From: Adiantum capillus-veneris
Lineage: Eukaryota > Streptophyta > Polypodiopsida > Polypodiales > Pteridaceae
Length of the DNA stretch: 64,000 nt
Reading direction: 5' to 3'
Assembly: GCA_014529385.2 (NCBI GenBank)
Contig: CM043966.1
Span: forward strand, 44,462,537 to 44,526,536
In this document: in pieces, positions 21,828-33,096 of the stretch
How the letters are laid out: every line of letters starts with the position of its first letter
Position numbering within the stretch: the first letter of the stretch is position 1
Translations under genes and position numbers: made by a program
Notes under the pieces: model-generated
Databases searched by the model: none
What the model was told of the DNA's origin: nothing
What the model saw: the letters and a program-made list of their open reading frames with translations, nothing else

Positions 21828-22634
21828 AATTATATTCTTGAGGAAAGAGACACGGCATCAATTGCCCAATCTCAGAAAAAGAAGAAAACACGAAGAAAGA
21901 GATCTCAAAAAGCAGCGAAGTCAAACCCTAGTTCAAAGACCAACATAGGGACTCGTGACGACCCCGTATATATGAACGACGCTGAAGAAGATTCTGATTT
22001 AGGTGAAACCATGGAGACCAAAATGACCACTAACATAGAGACCAACAAGGAAGATCTTCATGAGCCACAATGGCCAGGATCCAAAAAGAAGATAGGAACT
22101 TATCCAAACCCTACGGCGGAGATCGAGCGAGTCAAGCAATTAAGGAGTTTGGTAGAAGATACCCAAAGGGATCTAGAACCAGCACCTAGGAAGATCCAGA
22201 TTACAGACACCGTGTTCCCTACGCAACAACAACCTCACCAAGTCCATAGACCCTTGGACATACCTAGTGTCATCCAAGAAGAAAGTGACTTAAAGTCATG
22301 GGAAAGTGGGCGTACTCACTTCTTGATGGAAAGAATGTTTACAGAGGGACTACCTGATCCTATCGAAGAAATGGAGATCCCATCTTCCCCACGTCAAGGG
22401 ACTCAAGGCCAAAAGGTGCCGTTAAACATTGACAAATTGATGGATTTCATGTCTTCAAAAGTTAGAACCACCATCATGTCCAAACTATATAAAGACCCCG
22501 AGCTAGTCTCAGCTCTTCGAGCCTTCCTCAATGGAGAACTGAAGTTTGGACTACCACAATTTGCACAGATGGATGGAGATGGGGAGATGCCAATAGAGGA
22601 GGAACCGCACATAGATCCACAACCCAACCTCTAG
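21828..22634 (+). CDS. Element 4 gag C-terminal extension
   Basis: Same frame as gag, separated only by the TAA at 21825-21827. It starts basic (KKKKTRRKR), continues acidic, and has a helical segment LNIDKLMDFMSSKVRTTI and SALRAFLNGELKFGLPQF before a stop at 22634. It could be one protein with gag through readthrough, or gag may have gained a stop. I know no domain here. Confidence 0.6.
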   Translation, partial: NYILEERDTASIAQSQKKKKTRRKRSQKAAKSNPSSKTNIGTRDDPVYMNDAEEDSDLGETMETKMTTNIETNKEDLHEPQWPGSKKKIGTYPNPTAEIERVKQLRSLVEDTQRDLEPAPRKIQITDTVFPTQQQPHQVHRPLDIPSVIQEESDLKSWESGRTHFLMERMFTEGLPDPIEEMEIPSSPRQGTQGQKVPLNIDKLMDFMSSKVRTTIMSKLYKDPELVSALRAFLNGELKFGLPQFAQMDGDGEMPIEEEPHIDPQPNL

Positions 22635-22689
22635 ATGAGAACCTTGTTATAGAAATACCTGTTAACAAGTTGGGACAATACTTTGAGGG

Positions 22690-23910
22690 TGATGAATCCA
22701 ATGCGACTATACAATCACTACTAAGCGATTAACTGTGAAGGGAATCCTTGATGGTGGCGCTGGGGTTAGCATTGTGACTAAAAATTGCTCGGAAACTATG
22801 GGAAGACCTCACCTTGCGACCACAACCATATTAGTGAAGATGGCCAATGGGTCTATTGTTAAACCTATTGGGATGCTAGAAGATCTCAAGATCAAGGTGT
22901 TTGGACATAAAATAAAGGTTACCTTCATTGTTATGGATTTCTCCAAGCACATTATGGCATCTGAGATGATCTTAGGACGTCCTTTCATGAGGGAAGCAAA
23001 AATGGTGCATGACTGGTCTAAAAACCATGTCTACCTGCAGTTTCAAGATTCTGTCATTCGAGTGGATCTTGTGACTGGTCGAGCACATCCTCTAGGAAAC
23101 AAGTTTATAATTGATCATAGATCTGACACAACAGTTCACTCGGCTCCACTGCAGTATTGTTACATGTGTAAAGCGGACACAGATGTTGGGGAAGATTCTC
23201 CTTATATGGATGTACTACCTGGGATGACTGAGTCGGACAACGTGGATTGGGTCCACCTAGCAGCAACCATAGACACTTGGGGAAATAAGGGGACGACCTG
23301 GGTAACACCTAAGGGGGATGAAATGCCCATACCATTAAATATGCTACAAGCAATGCATATAGCTTCTGACAAGAGTCATTCTCATATAACAAAAAGAACA
23401 TACAAGTGGGTCCCTAAAGCTTCTTTAGCGACCATAGCTAGTGCTAAAAAACAGAAGCCTTGTAAGAAACATACCACTCGCTCCAAGAAATGTAAGAAAA
23501 CGTGGCGCTGGATCCCTAAACGACTATTGGAAGCCCAAGGCTACTATCAAGGAAATGATCAAATCTGGGTGCCCAAACGTAGATTGTGTTCTTACCTGTC
23601 ACTTGACCCATGTGAGCCCAATCACGTAGCTCCAAAACGAATTGATGATCACGAAAAGAAAAAAATCACAGAATGCTACACACCCGCTCCAGAGCTAGTT
23701 TGGGTACCAAAGAAAGAACGATTTGTTCCACCTAGCTCAGGAAGGGGGGAGTCCCATGAAGATTCTAGCTCCTCATGTAATGCATCCATAGAGGTGAAAG
23801 CTTCTCCACAATCTCCACCTACAATAGTGGACCTCCATAAAGTTACAAAGGAATCTACACCTCCCAGTGTTCAAGAATCACCTGATGAACCACTTCAAGT
23901 TCGATCCTAG
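22690..23910 (+). CDS. Element 4 aspartic protease with WVPK repeats
   Basis: In a new frame, KGILDGGAGVSIVTKN is the retroviral-type protease active site with DGG in place of D(S/T)G, followed by LVKMANGSIVKPIG and ASEMILGRPFMREA, a normal end of this fold. The region after it has four spaced motifs: YKWVPKASL, WRWIPKRLL, QIWVPKRRL and LVWVPKKERF (23400-23730), in a very basic context. The motif repeats look like a nucleic-acid or protein contact array; function is unknown. The stop is at 23908-23910 and no polymerase follows. Confidence 0.75.
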
Positions 23911-24568
23911 GAGAGTACCTTACCACCCTTGCAACTCAATGAGGCACCTAAGGTAATAGAAAACTACTGGAAAAAATCCTCACTTATTATCGACTGGAAC
24001 AATTGGTTTCAAAGGGTGATGAGCACATTTCAAACGATATGATCTACCCAAGGAAGGGGGGAATGTTTGCTGACAGTCATCTTTCACTCACTCCCCTCTC
24101 AACCTTGTTTCCCTGACCTCTCAATCAACAATCTTAGAGAATGTACATATAAAGCCTTATACTCACAAACATAATAAAAAATAAATAAAGAGCAAGAGCA
24201 ATTAGCAAACGAGTATGCACAATAAAAGTCAAAACATTGACTCAGACCTACACATTCGCATCCGGTACACTGAAACAGAAACTTATGCCATAAAACACCT
24301 TTGATCCTCATCACTCGAGTGATGGGGGGTAGGTAGGATTAGTACAATAGGAGTGTTTCTGTTTTAGAGTTGAGTGATTAGCAAAGTTCTTTTTTCCCAC
24401 TGATGTGCCTCCTAGAGGTATTCTTTGTGTTTCCTAGTGTACAAGAGCGTGTTGCTGTTGTTAGGATCTAGACCTTCATGGAATCTTTATCTCGACTCAC
24501 TCTTCAAATCAAGCGTGACCATCAACACAAACAGGTGTTTATTGTCCATTAGCATTGCCCCTTATCTT
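23911..24568 (+). other. Element 4 non-coding part before element 5
   Basis: Nothing coding is seen. The target atctt (24564-24568) marks where element 5 enters. Confidence 0.7.
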
Positions 24569-24801
24569 TGTTAAAGAATATGATGTTAAAGAATATGCCC
24601 ATTGTGCTATGGGCGGCCGGACACTGACTATACTATGTTGTAAATATACTTTGGATAATAGTTCAAAGAGATGAAGAAGAGAAGAGCAGTTCGTTGAATG
24701 GCTGTTGCAGGGTAACGATTGTGTGTGTGTGTGTCTTGATGTGTGTTGGTGTGCGTGTGTAGTCTTATTTACTACCTTCTCCATCACCTGCACACTCTAC
24801 A
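24569..24801 (+). repeat. 5' LTR of element 5, 233 bp
   Basis: Differs from 28963-29195 by roughly nine substitutions plus GT-repeat length. Confidence 0.95.
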
Positions 24802-24804
24802 AAG

Positions 24805-24816
24805 TGGTATCAGAGC
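24805..24816 (+). other. Primer binding site of element 5
   Basis: TGGTATCAGAGC, initiator tRNA-Met type, three bases after the LTR. The leader 24817-25706 shows no gene. Confidence 0.88.
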
Positions 24817-25706
24817 TCAGTTTGAGGAGCTACAGTCAATACACAGGTTTCCGCAGCTCTGGCAAACAGCAAAAAAAGAGAGGTTTTTTGGTCATAACTC
24901 CCTAACCCGAACTCGGAATACAGTGATCCAGGATTCTATCTTTATGTTTTTGGGCGTTCCGGACGCATTGGCATACTCAGATTTGCCAAGATCTGTAATT
25001 TTCTGTAGCAAACAGCCAGCTCACACAAGCATAGGAGATGTCCAGTTTTGCACTCAGCAGTAGATTTACAGGTTACAGGTGAAGAATTCAGCATTTACAC
25101 AGGTTTTGGAGAGCGACATAGAGCTTTTGCATCATGATATTGTGTTATCGAAGATTATGTTTGGTTGTTGTGGGTCCGTTATGGACAGCCGCCTATGTAA
25201 GAAAGGTTGTGGGAAGAAGTTGAGGCGGTTATATTGTCAGATTGAGTACTTTGTGGTTATGTATGGATATGCGGTCAATGTATTTTGGAAAACTGCAGCC
25301 TTTGTGGGAGTCGAGTGAGGTTTTTTGAAGCCTTGCCTTGGGAGCTTTGGTACCTTGGCAAGGTGGATTAGGTACTGGAGCGAACCCCCAACTAGCCCCG
25401 CGAAAGACCTCATATGTCGTTTACGACTATGGGAAGAAGGTGGATGTATGGATATGTGGTACAGGACAGCGTATGGATTGCATTTGCATACAAGTCCATG
25501 TGAACATTGTTTTAGAGTATTTATGCATAGTACTGAATGAGTCTGTGGCAAAGTGAGTCAGTGGATTTTCCCTTGGCAGTGAGAGATTTTCTGTCAGTTT
25601 TTATGAGCACTTTGGTTGAGATTGTCACTTGAGATATTGTCCAAATACAAACGAAACTCTGCCAAAATTTTGTCAAAATACTTTGGAAGAAATTGAGAGA
25701 GTGAAT

Positions 25707-26390
25707 ATGGCAGAAAGTTCAACTCAAGTCACACAGATTGTTGGAGAGAAGCTGACCAGAGAGAACTACAACATATGGTCTTACAGGATGGAGAACTTTA
25801 TCATGGGCAAAAGTTTATGGGATTATATTACAGGTGAACAAGAGTGTCCCGAGGTTGGTTTGGAACCAAATAGAGAGAATGTTGAAGCACATAAAACATG
25901 GCAAGCAAGAGTAGAAGCTTACAAGAAGTGGATCGAGAATTCAAGGAAAGTGATGCTTTGGATTTCACTATGCATTAGTGACTTCTTTATACCACATGTG
26001 AAGAAGGCTCAATCTCCAAAGGAAGCATGGGAGATACTAGCAAGAATGAACAGCTCCAATACAGAACCACGAAAAGTTCACTTGAAGCAAAGGTTACATT
26101 GTGTATGGCGAGGAAATAGATCCATATCAGATTATGTGACAGAGATAAAGCAAATACAGGAAGATCTTGCGAGCATTAATGTTGAAGTTCCAGATGATGA
26201 CTTAGTTTCAGTGACATTGAATGGTTTGGGACCGGAATACAAGTCATTGGATACATCTATATCTGTTCGAGGACACATGCCTGATTTTGAAGAGTTAGTA
26301 AACCTTTGTTTGCAAGAAGAGGTGAAGTTAGGCAAGTCAGGTCCTTCTACATCAAATAACAATTCCAGAGATCAGGTTTTTTACTCTAAG
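25707..26390 (+). pseudogene. Element 5 gag, frameshifted
   Basis: The ATG at 25707 starts MAESSTQVTQIVGEKLTREN and the frame contains the copia gag (UBN2-like) landmarks NYNIWSYRMENFIMGKSLWD, AWEILARMNSSN and DDDLVSVTLNGLGPEY. Near the T run at about 26378 the frame shifts by one; after it an arginine-glycine-rich stretch and the knuckle CNRCGIYGHFEREC (26570-26611) are read in the next frame. Confidence 0.88.
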
Positions 26391-27501
26391 GTCGTGGAAA
26401 CAATAGAGGTGGAAGAGGAAACTATGGTCGTGGAAACAATGTTGGAAGAGGTCAATGGCAAAACCAACAAAGTCAAAGTTACAATGATTATAGCCAAAGA
26501 GGCAGGGGGAGAGCCCGAACTCGTGGACGTGGAGGTGGAGGATTTGTACATCCTCAAAGAGATGGATATTGTAACAGATGTGGCATTTATGGTCACTTTG
26601 AAAGAGAATGTTACACAAGGCTAAATCAAAATCGTGATCGTGGAGGAAGAGGCCGAGGTTATGGCAGACATGGAGGAAACTTTGCTGGATACAATCCTCA
26701 TGATCAAAATATATATGACAATAGATCGAGTGGACATTTATTTCCTATGGAGCATGTTGTTGGAAGCATGGTGGAGCCACATCATACAGATGATTGGTAT
26801 TTAGATAGTGGTGCCACAAATCATATGACATATCATGGTGAATGGTTTGACAGAAAAGAGAAGTCAGAAGAGGATGAGTTTGTCGCTACAGGTGATGATA
26901 CTATGCATCGGATTACACATGTTGGTTCAGTTCCATTTCTAGAAAAAGACGGGACATACAACACATTGGGAGATGTTCTATATGTGCCTTCAATCGCAAA
27001 GAATTTAGCATCAGTTGGACAAATGACAGATCAAGGGTTGCAAGTCCGTTTTAATCGTTATGGATGCTTCATAGAGGAGTTTCACAACGGCAGACCGAGC
27101 AAGACATTGGCACGTGGAAGAAAGAAAGGTCGCTTGTTCTCATTGGAAGCTGGAGATCCATGTTTACACAGTGGTATGTATGCAAACAAATCAGCCACTC
27201 AAGATGATTGGGCAGAGTTATGGCATAAGAGGATTGGTCATGTCAATTTTAGAAGATTAAAGCATATGCAATCAAATCAAATTGTACATGGATTACCAAA
27301 GTTTGGCAGATTGAATTTTGATCATGTTTGTGAAGCTTGTCAATTTGGAAAGCAATCTCGTTTACCATTTCCAAAGAGGGGGAGAATTAGCCAAAGTCCT
27401 TTGGAAATTGTTCATTCAGATATTTGGGGACCTTGTGATCATGCTACGTGTAATGGTTGTCGATATTTTATCACATTCACGGATGATTATAGCAGAATGA
27501 C
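26391..27501 (+). pseudogene. Element 5 knuckle, protease and truncated integrase
   Basis: In one frame: CNRCGIYGHFEREC, protease site WYLDSGATNHMTYHG (about 26786), pre-integrase LWHKRIGHVNFRRLKHM, HHCC end CEACQFGKQSRLPF, and the start of the integrase core at HSDIWGPC and FTDDYSRM. There the text jumps straight to the reverse transcriptase start TWDLVRFPSGKKAIG, so the rest of the catalytic core and the linker, roughly 1 kb in related elements, is deleted at about 27500. Confidence 0.88.
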
Positions 27502-28968
27502 ACTTGGGATTTGGTTCGCTTTCCAAGTGGGAAGAAAGCAATTGGTTCAAAATGGGTATACAAAGTCAAGTGCAAGTCAGATGGTAGTGTGGAAAGATAC
27601 AAAGCGAGGCTTGTTGCTAAAGGTTATGCACAAACAAAAGGTCTTGATTATGATGAGACGTTTAGTCCAGTTGCAAAGATGACAACAGTCAGATTGGTGA
27701 TAGCAATGGCAAGTATGTTCGGCTGGAAGTTATGGAAAATGGATGTGGATAATGCATTCTTGAATGGTGACTTGGAAGAAGAAGTTTATATGATACAGCC
27801 AGAGGGTTATCAACATCCAGAGTTTCCATATTATGTGTGTAAGTTGAAGAAAGCATTGTATGGTTTGAAGCAAGCATCTAGAGCTTGGTGTGAAAAGATA
27901 ACCAAATTCTTGAAGAAGATTGGATTTAAACAATCTACTGCTGATCACTCATTATTTTTGAAGCATGTTGATGGAGAGATCGTCGTTATTGTTATCTATG
28001 TTGATGACTTGATTCTCACTGGAAGTCATGCTGGGAAAATTTTGCATGTCAAGAAGAGTTTGTTGAGAGAATTCAACATGAAGGACCTTGGTGAGTTGAA
28101 ATATTTCTTGGGAATTGAAATTGTCAATACTTTATTAGGAATTTGGATGATACAAAGACAATACGCGTTGGATATGCTTGAGAAGTATGGAATGACAGCG
28201 TGCAAACCGGTTGATACACCTCTTGATCAAAATGTGAAGTTGTTTGATGATGGACATTACATTGAGGATGTCACTATGTATCGCAAGATGGTTGGAAGCC
28301 TTATTTACTTGAAAATAACAAGGCCAGATTTGAGTTATGCAGTGGGTGTTGTGAGTCAATTCATGCAAAATCCATGTAAAAGTCATCTTGATGCAGTGAG
28401 ACGGATTATGAGATATGTGAAAGCCACTGTCAGTTATGGAATGTTTTATGAAAAGAATGGGAAGCTTTTTCTTTATGGTTACAAAGATGCAGATGGGGCA
28501 GGAGATTTTATGGATAGAAGATCTACAAGTGGTTATGCATTTTCCATTGGCAATGGCATGATAAGTTGGAGTAGCAAGAAGCAATCAACTGTAGCATTAT
28601 CAAGTACAGAAGCTGAATATCGTGGAGCAGCTTTGGCAGCATGTGAAGAGTCATGGTTGAGAGTGCTTATGGTAGAATTTGGTTTTGACTATCTTGACAG
28701 TGTCATTATATATTGTGACAATATTAGCAGCATCATGTTGGCAAAGAATCCAGTCTACCATGCTCGCACTAAACACATTGAGGTACATTATCACTTCATT
28801 AGAGAAAAAGTTTTGGCAAATGAGATTGATTTGGTGTATGTGAAGACAAATGATCAAGTTGCGGATATATTCACAAAAGCTCTTGGAAAGGAGAAGTTTT
28901 GCTACTTTCATGAAGCATTGGGAATCCATCATATGCAAGCTCACTCTGAGCTTGAGGGGGAATGTTAA
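27502..28968 (+). CDS. Element 5 reverse transcriptase and RNase H
   Basis: A continuous frame carries GSKWVYKVKCKSDGSVERYK, YDETFSPVAKMTTVR, the catalytic IYVDDLILTG (about 27996), LKYFLGIEI, and the RNase H part ADGAGDFMDRRSTSGY, SSTEAEYRGAA, HARTKHIEVHYHFIREK and VADIFTKAL. It ends at 28968 inside the start of the 3' LTR. This module looks intact even though the element as a whole is defective. Confidence 0.93.
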   Translation, partial: TWDLVRFPSGKKAIGSKWVYKVKCKSDGSVERYKARLVAKGYAQTKGLDYDETFSPVAKMTTVRLVIAMASMFGWKLWKMDVDNAFLNGDLEEEVYMIQPEGYQHPEFPYYVCKLKKALYGLKQASRAWCEKITKFLKKIGFKQSTADHSLFLKHVDGEIVVIVIYVDDLILTGSHAGKILHVKKSLLREFNMKDLGELKYFLGIEIVNTLLGIWMIQRQYALDMLEKYGMTACKPVDTPLDQNVKLFDDGHYIEDVTMYRKMVGSLIYLKITRPDLSYAVGVVSQFMQNPCKSHLDAVRRIMRYVKATVSYGMFYEKNGKLFLYGYKDADGAGDFMDRRSTSGYAFSIGNGMISWSSKKQSTVALSSTEAEYRGAALAACEESWLRVLMVEFGFDYLDSVIIYCDNISSIMLAKNPVYHARTKHIEVHYHFIREKVLANEIDLVYVKTNDQVADIFTKALGKEKFCYFHEALGIHHMQAHSELEGEC

Positions 28969-29195
28969 AGAATATGATGTTAAAGAATATGCCCATTGTG
29001 CTATGGGTAGCCGGACACTGACTATACTATGTTGTAAATATACTTTGGATAATAGTTCAAAGAGATGAAGAAGAGAAGAGCAGCTCGTTGAATGGTTGTT
29101 GCAGGGTAACGATTGTGTGTGTGTGTCTCGATGTGTGTTGGTGTGTGTGTGTGTAGTCTTCTTTCCTACCTTCTCCATCACCTGCGCACTCTACA
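28963..29195 (+). repeat. 3' LTR of element 5
   Basis: Preceded by the purine tract GAGCTTGAGGGGGA. Boundary and target duplication as given for the element. Confidence 0.95.
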
Positions 29196-29200
29196 ATCTT

Positions 29201-30320
29201 TTTGCATCCATGTTTCTCTGCTTTATTTGTGATTGGTAACATAATATTTAGTGCATTTTCTTAGTATCAAACATTAAATTCAATGAATTTTTTGTCATAA
29301 TCACTTGTCTAGATTTAAAAATCAAGCAGTCCGACTAAGCTAGTTTAACCAAGTTAGGTGTTAGAGATCTTCTCTTAATACCATGGGGAATGCCTTCCTA
29401 ATAATCAATGGTTACTTAGGTTCTTAATCCGATTTAGGCAGCATTGTGTGAAATGTACTAGGGCTTTCTAGTGGGCTTGACCCTATTGACCTTTAGCTTA
29501 AGTATTATAAAGGGAGTTTACTAGTGTGATGAGCTTGGGGAGGTGTATCAGTGTTATATGACCCCCCAAAGTTACAAAATTAAAATGCTGAAAATGAACA
29601 AACAAAAAATCAAAGTGCCACAATGTAAAATCTTAAGCTGGAAGAGAAATCTCAGCTTGATTGGGTACTTCACTCACATGTATCGCCTATGGTACTAGAG
29701 CCCTAGAGGTTCCCAGTGTGGGCGCTTTCCCTTGAAAAGCAAAAAACCCAAGGCATACAAAATAAGCACACACATCAAAATTGAATCACTGTGAAAAGAC
29801 TTTGGGGGGTCAAAGAAAAGGTAATCAGTCAGGCGATGATTTCATGAGAGATTCCTTTTATCGTAGCTTAACTACAAGGTCTTCTAGGTATAGCCTCTAG
29901 TCAGCCCTCGAACATGAAATACTTGGCTCTCGCGATTAAACAACTTAATTGACCAAAGAAAATTAAGAAGTTTACCCATGGTATTATTAGTCAATCTATA
30001 GTGCCTTTCGACCGTTAAATTAGCGACCCCAGACTTGTTTAATTTTTTACCTTTACATCTGTTTATGCATTTAATTACATTGCAATGTAATGTTTATTGC
30101 TGACAAATCGTTTAAAATTCTGTTACCAATCAATTTGTCTGCCTAAAATTGCATATGCTTTTTAATCGCTTATGAGAATGCAATTACTATGCCAATGTTG
30201 TTTGATTTTGCAGTGACTGAAGAAGGCTAAGGACATTCATCTCAAATTCTCTTCCACCTCGATGAACGAGCTTCAACTCAATAGCTTCAGAGGACGGAAT
30301 CTACATCAGGAAGGGGGGCA
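29201..30320 (+). other. Element 4 non-coding 3' part
   Basis: About 1.1 kb without coding signal, ending in the polypurine tract at 30309-30319. In a complete gypsy element the polymerase genes would lie in this region; I find none of their motifs. Confidence 0.8.
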
Positions 30321-30636
30321 TGTTAACCCTCATGGCTCACTGACACCCTATCACCTACGACGGACGTTGTAACCTACTACGGACATTGTATTATTTATTT
30401 GGTAGAGTCAGGTACCGGGCTTGTCGGTCCAATAAGAAAAGGGTAAGAGTGATCCCTGATGAGAGGCGCACTCTAACTGGAACATTCAAGGGATTAGTTG
30501 GCTAAGCATGGGCGCCCAAGTGTGAATGGGGCGAGCTCATATAAAAGTCAACTAAACCTAAAATTCACTCATTCTCTCATTTGTGCAATTGAAGAGTGCT
30601 CTTTCTCCATCTCCTTCTTCTTCTTCTTCATCCCTT

Positions 30637-30672
<36 letters not shown>

Positions 30673-30922
30673 TGAGAGAGGGAGAGAGAGGGAGTGTGTG
30701 GGTGATCGAGCATTACGAAGGTACGACGGAGGTGAAGCGGTTGAGCGCGGCGTAGCAGCGTCTCCTTCTTCTTCACGGCGAGGAATCCTCCACGAAGCAA
30801 GTGTAGAGCGGTGAGTGACACACCATTGCCTTCTTTGAGCTTACTAGTTTAGGCTTGTTGTGTGCTTGGAGCCATCTGTTTCGGCAAGCTCCTTGCATTG
30901 ACACGTGTGACATACACACACA
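30321..30922 (+). repeat. 3' LTR of element 4, 602 bp
   Basis: Copy of 17480-18079 with a slightly longer GT/GA tract and a short deletion near 30885. Confidence 0.95.
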
Positions 30923-31185
30923 ACAGGACAGTGAGAGCCAGTACAGGTGCAGGACAAGTTTATGGACAGCTTATAGTGTTAGAGAGACAATGGTTTTTTG
31001 AGCTGTTTTTGGTCTGTTTTTTGAGTACACCAGAGCCATTTTAAAAAGGAAACTCTGCCGAAATTTCTGCAGATTCTGAAGCTTTCTTGGTTCATTTGAC
31101 AGGTTGATATTGGTTCAGAGGTCAGTTTACAGGGGAAACTCTGCCGAATTTTCCCTAGGAAAGTGAACTACTGTGAAGCGTAGCT

Positions 31186-32178
31186 ATGGCTGGATCACAA
31201 GACACTGCTCTTTACAATATCAAGAAGCTGGATGGAACCAATTTCCCATTGTGGAAGAAGCAGATTTGGCACGTGTTGGTACAAAAGAAGCAGATAAAAC
31301 CTATAAAGCTCAAGGGGATAAAACCAGAAGATATGGATGAAGATGAATGGAGCGAAATGGATGAATTGGCACTTTCTACCATTATGCTGACTTTGGCAGA
31401 AAGCGTTTACTTCAATGTAGCAGACAAGATGTTGGCTTATGAAGCATGGACAAAGCTGAGTGATCTTTATGAGAAGCAGAGTGCAGCTTCACAGGTATAC
31501 TGGCTTAAGAAGCTTGTTGACTTGAAGATGAAAGAAGGGACCCCTATGTCCAATCATCTGAATGAATTCAACACCATCTATAGTCAGTTGTCAGCTCAAG
31601 GTGTCAAGTTTGATGAACCTCTTAGAGCTATGTTCCTGTTGATCACATTGCCGGAAAGTTGGGACACTTTTCGCACAGCTTTGAGTAATTCTGCACCTCT
31701 AGATGGTTTGAACATAGCAGGTGTAGAAGTCAGTCTGCTTACTGAAGAAACCAACAGAAAGACAATGGACAAAGGCAAAGGAACAGCCTTAGTTGTCAGG
31801 GGAAGGACCGAAGAAAATTACAAAGGTGGAAAAAGGAATCAGTATCATAGAAATTCCCGTAGTGCTAAAGGCAAGAGTGACATAGAATGCTACCATTGTG
31901 GCAAGAAGGGTCACATGAAAAAAGACTACAGAGAATGGAAAGCAGAAAAAGGAAAAGAGAAAGCTGAAGACCATGGTGAGAAGAACAAGTCCTCAGTGAA
32001 GATTCAAGAAATAAATGTGACAAACATTGTTGTAGAGGATGACAGTCTAGTGTCAGGAGACATTTACTTCTTGAAGAATACAATGGACTCAGCTCTTCTT
32101 ACAGCATCTGATGGAAATGCAATGAGTGACTGGATCATACACTCAGGGGCATCACTTCATGTGTCTCCAAACAAGTAG
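31186..32178 (+). pseudogene. Element 3 gag and zinc knuckle
   Basis: The ATG starts MAGSQDTALYNIKKLDGTNF. Copia gag landmarks PLWKKQIWHVL, AYEAWTKLSDLYEKQS, LMNHLNEF-like text (SNHLNEFNTI) and the knuckle CYHCGKKGHMKKDY (last Cys replaced by Tyr) follow. The protease region WIIHSGASLHVSP (HSG for DSG) comes just before a TAG at 32176-32178. The same frame continues past it. Confidence 0.9.
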
Positions 32179-32193
32179 TGGTTTACCTCTTAT

Positions 32194-33096
32194 GTGACCA
32201 CTAAAGATCATGTTCGGCTAGGCAATGGGCAGACGTGTGAGATCTTAGGTGTTGGAGATGTTCAATTGAAGTTTCAGAATGGCTCTTCTTTCACGCTGAA
32301 GAATGTGAGACATGTTCCCGCAATTACAAAGAGCTTGATCAGCACAGGTTTACTTGATGATGCTGGCTATGTCACCACTTTTGGACAAAACATGTGGAAG
32401 ATATCCAAGGGCTCTATGACAGTAGCACATGGAGTAAAGTCTGGAGGACTTTACCTGATTTATGTATCAAATGTCTCTAAAAATGTAATCAATGTAACCG
32501 AGCAGCCGACCGTTTCTTTGTGGCATAGCCGGTTAGGACATATGTCCAAGAAGGGAATGGAAATCTTGTCTCGTTCTAGTTATTTGCCTGGATTTTCATT
32601 TAATGATTTTGAATTCTGTGAACATTGTCTATATGGTAAGGAAACACAGCAGCCACATAAGCATAGAAGCAATAGAAGAGATACACAATTGGCACTTATT
32701 CATAGTGATTTGTGTGGACCTATGCCTAACCTATCTCTAGGGGGAGCTTCTTACTTTATGACATTTATAGATGATTACTCGAGGAAAGTATGGGTTTACT
32801 ATCTCAAGCACAAGGATGAAGCGTTTAGTGTTTTCAAAACGTTTGTGACACTTGTGGAGAATCAGAGTGGCAAGAAGCTTAAATGCTTACACACTGACAA
32901 TGGTGGAGAGTATGTTTCAAAGGCCTTTCAGGACTTTTGTGAGTCAAAAGGTATAAAACATGAACTTAATGCTCCTTATAATCCTCCTCAAAATGGTGTT
33001 GCTGAGAGGATGAATGGGACCATACAAGAGAGGTCAGAAGTATGTTGTCTAATGCACAACTGCCAAATGGGTTTTGGGTTGAAGCTGTATCAATAG
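32194..33096 (+). pseudogene. Element 3 pre-integrase and integrase core
   Basis: Reads LKNVRHVPAITKSLISTG, SLWHSRLGHMSKKGMEIL, CEHCLYGKETQQPH, IHSDLCGPMP, FIDDYSRKVWVYYL, LHTDNGGEYVSKAFQDF and PQNGVAERMNGTI, which gives the full integrase D, D, E set. A frameshift near 33027 then moves the frame. Confidence 0.92.

Larger units (their letters stand above)
24569..29195 (+). mobile_element. Element 5, Ty1/copia retrotransposon, integrase deleted
   Basis: Identical-length LTRs 24569-24801 and 28963-29195 begin TGTTAAAGAA and end CTACA, flanked by the perfect duplication atctt (24564-24568, 29196-29200). Gag, knuckle, protease, integrase start, reverse transcriptase and RNase H are present, but most of the integrase is missing. 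It is the innermost, so the youngest, layer of the five-element nest. Confidence 0.96.
17480..30922 (+). mobile_element. Element 4, gag-protease-only LTR element with nested copia
   Basis: LTRs 17480-18079 and 30321-30922 begin TGTTAACCCT and end ACACA, with flanks acaag and acagg (4 of 5 identical). A tRNA-Asp primer site and a purine tract (ggaaggggggca) mark the inside. The element encodes a large gag, a second frame and an aspartic protease, but no reverse transcriptase, RNase H or integrase in its 8.8 kb. It is a non-autonomous element of the kind that keeps gag. Confidence 0.93.
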
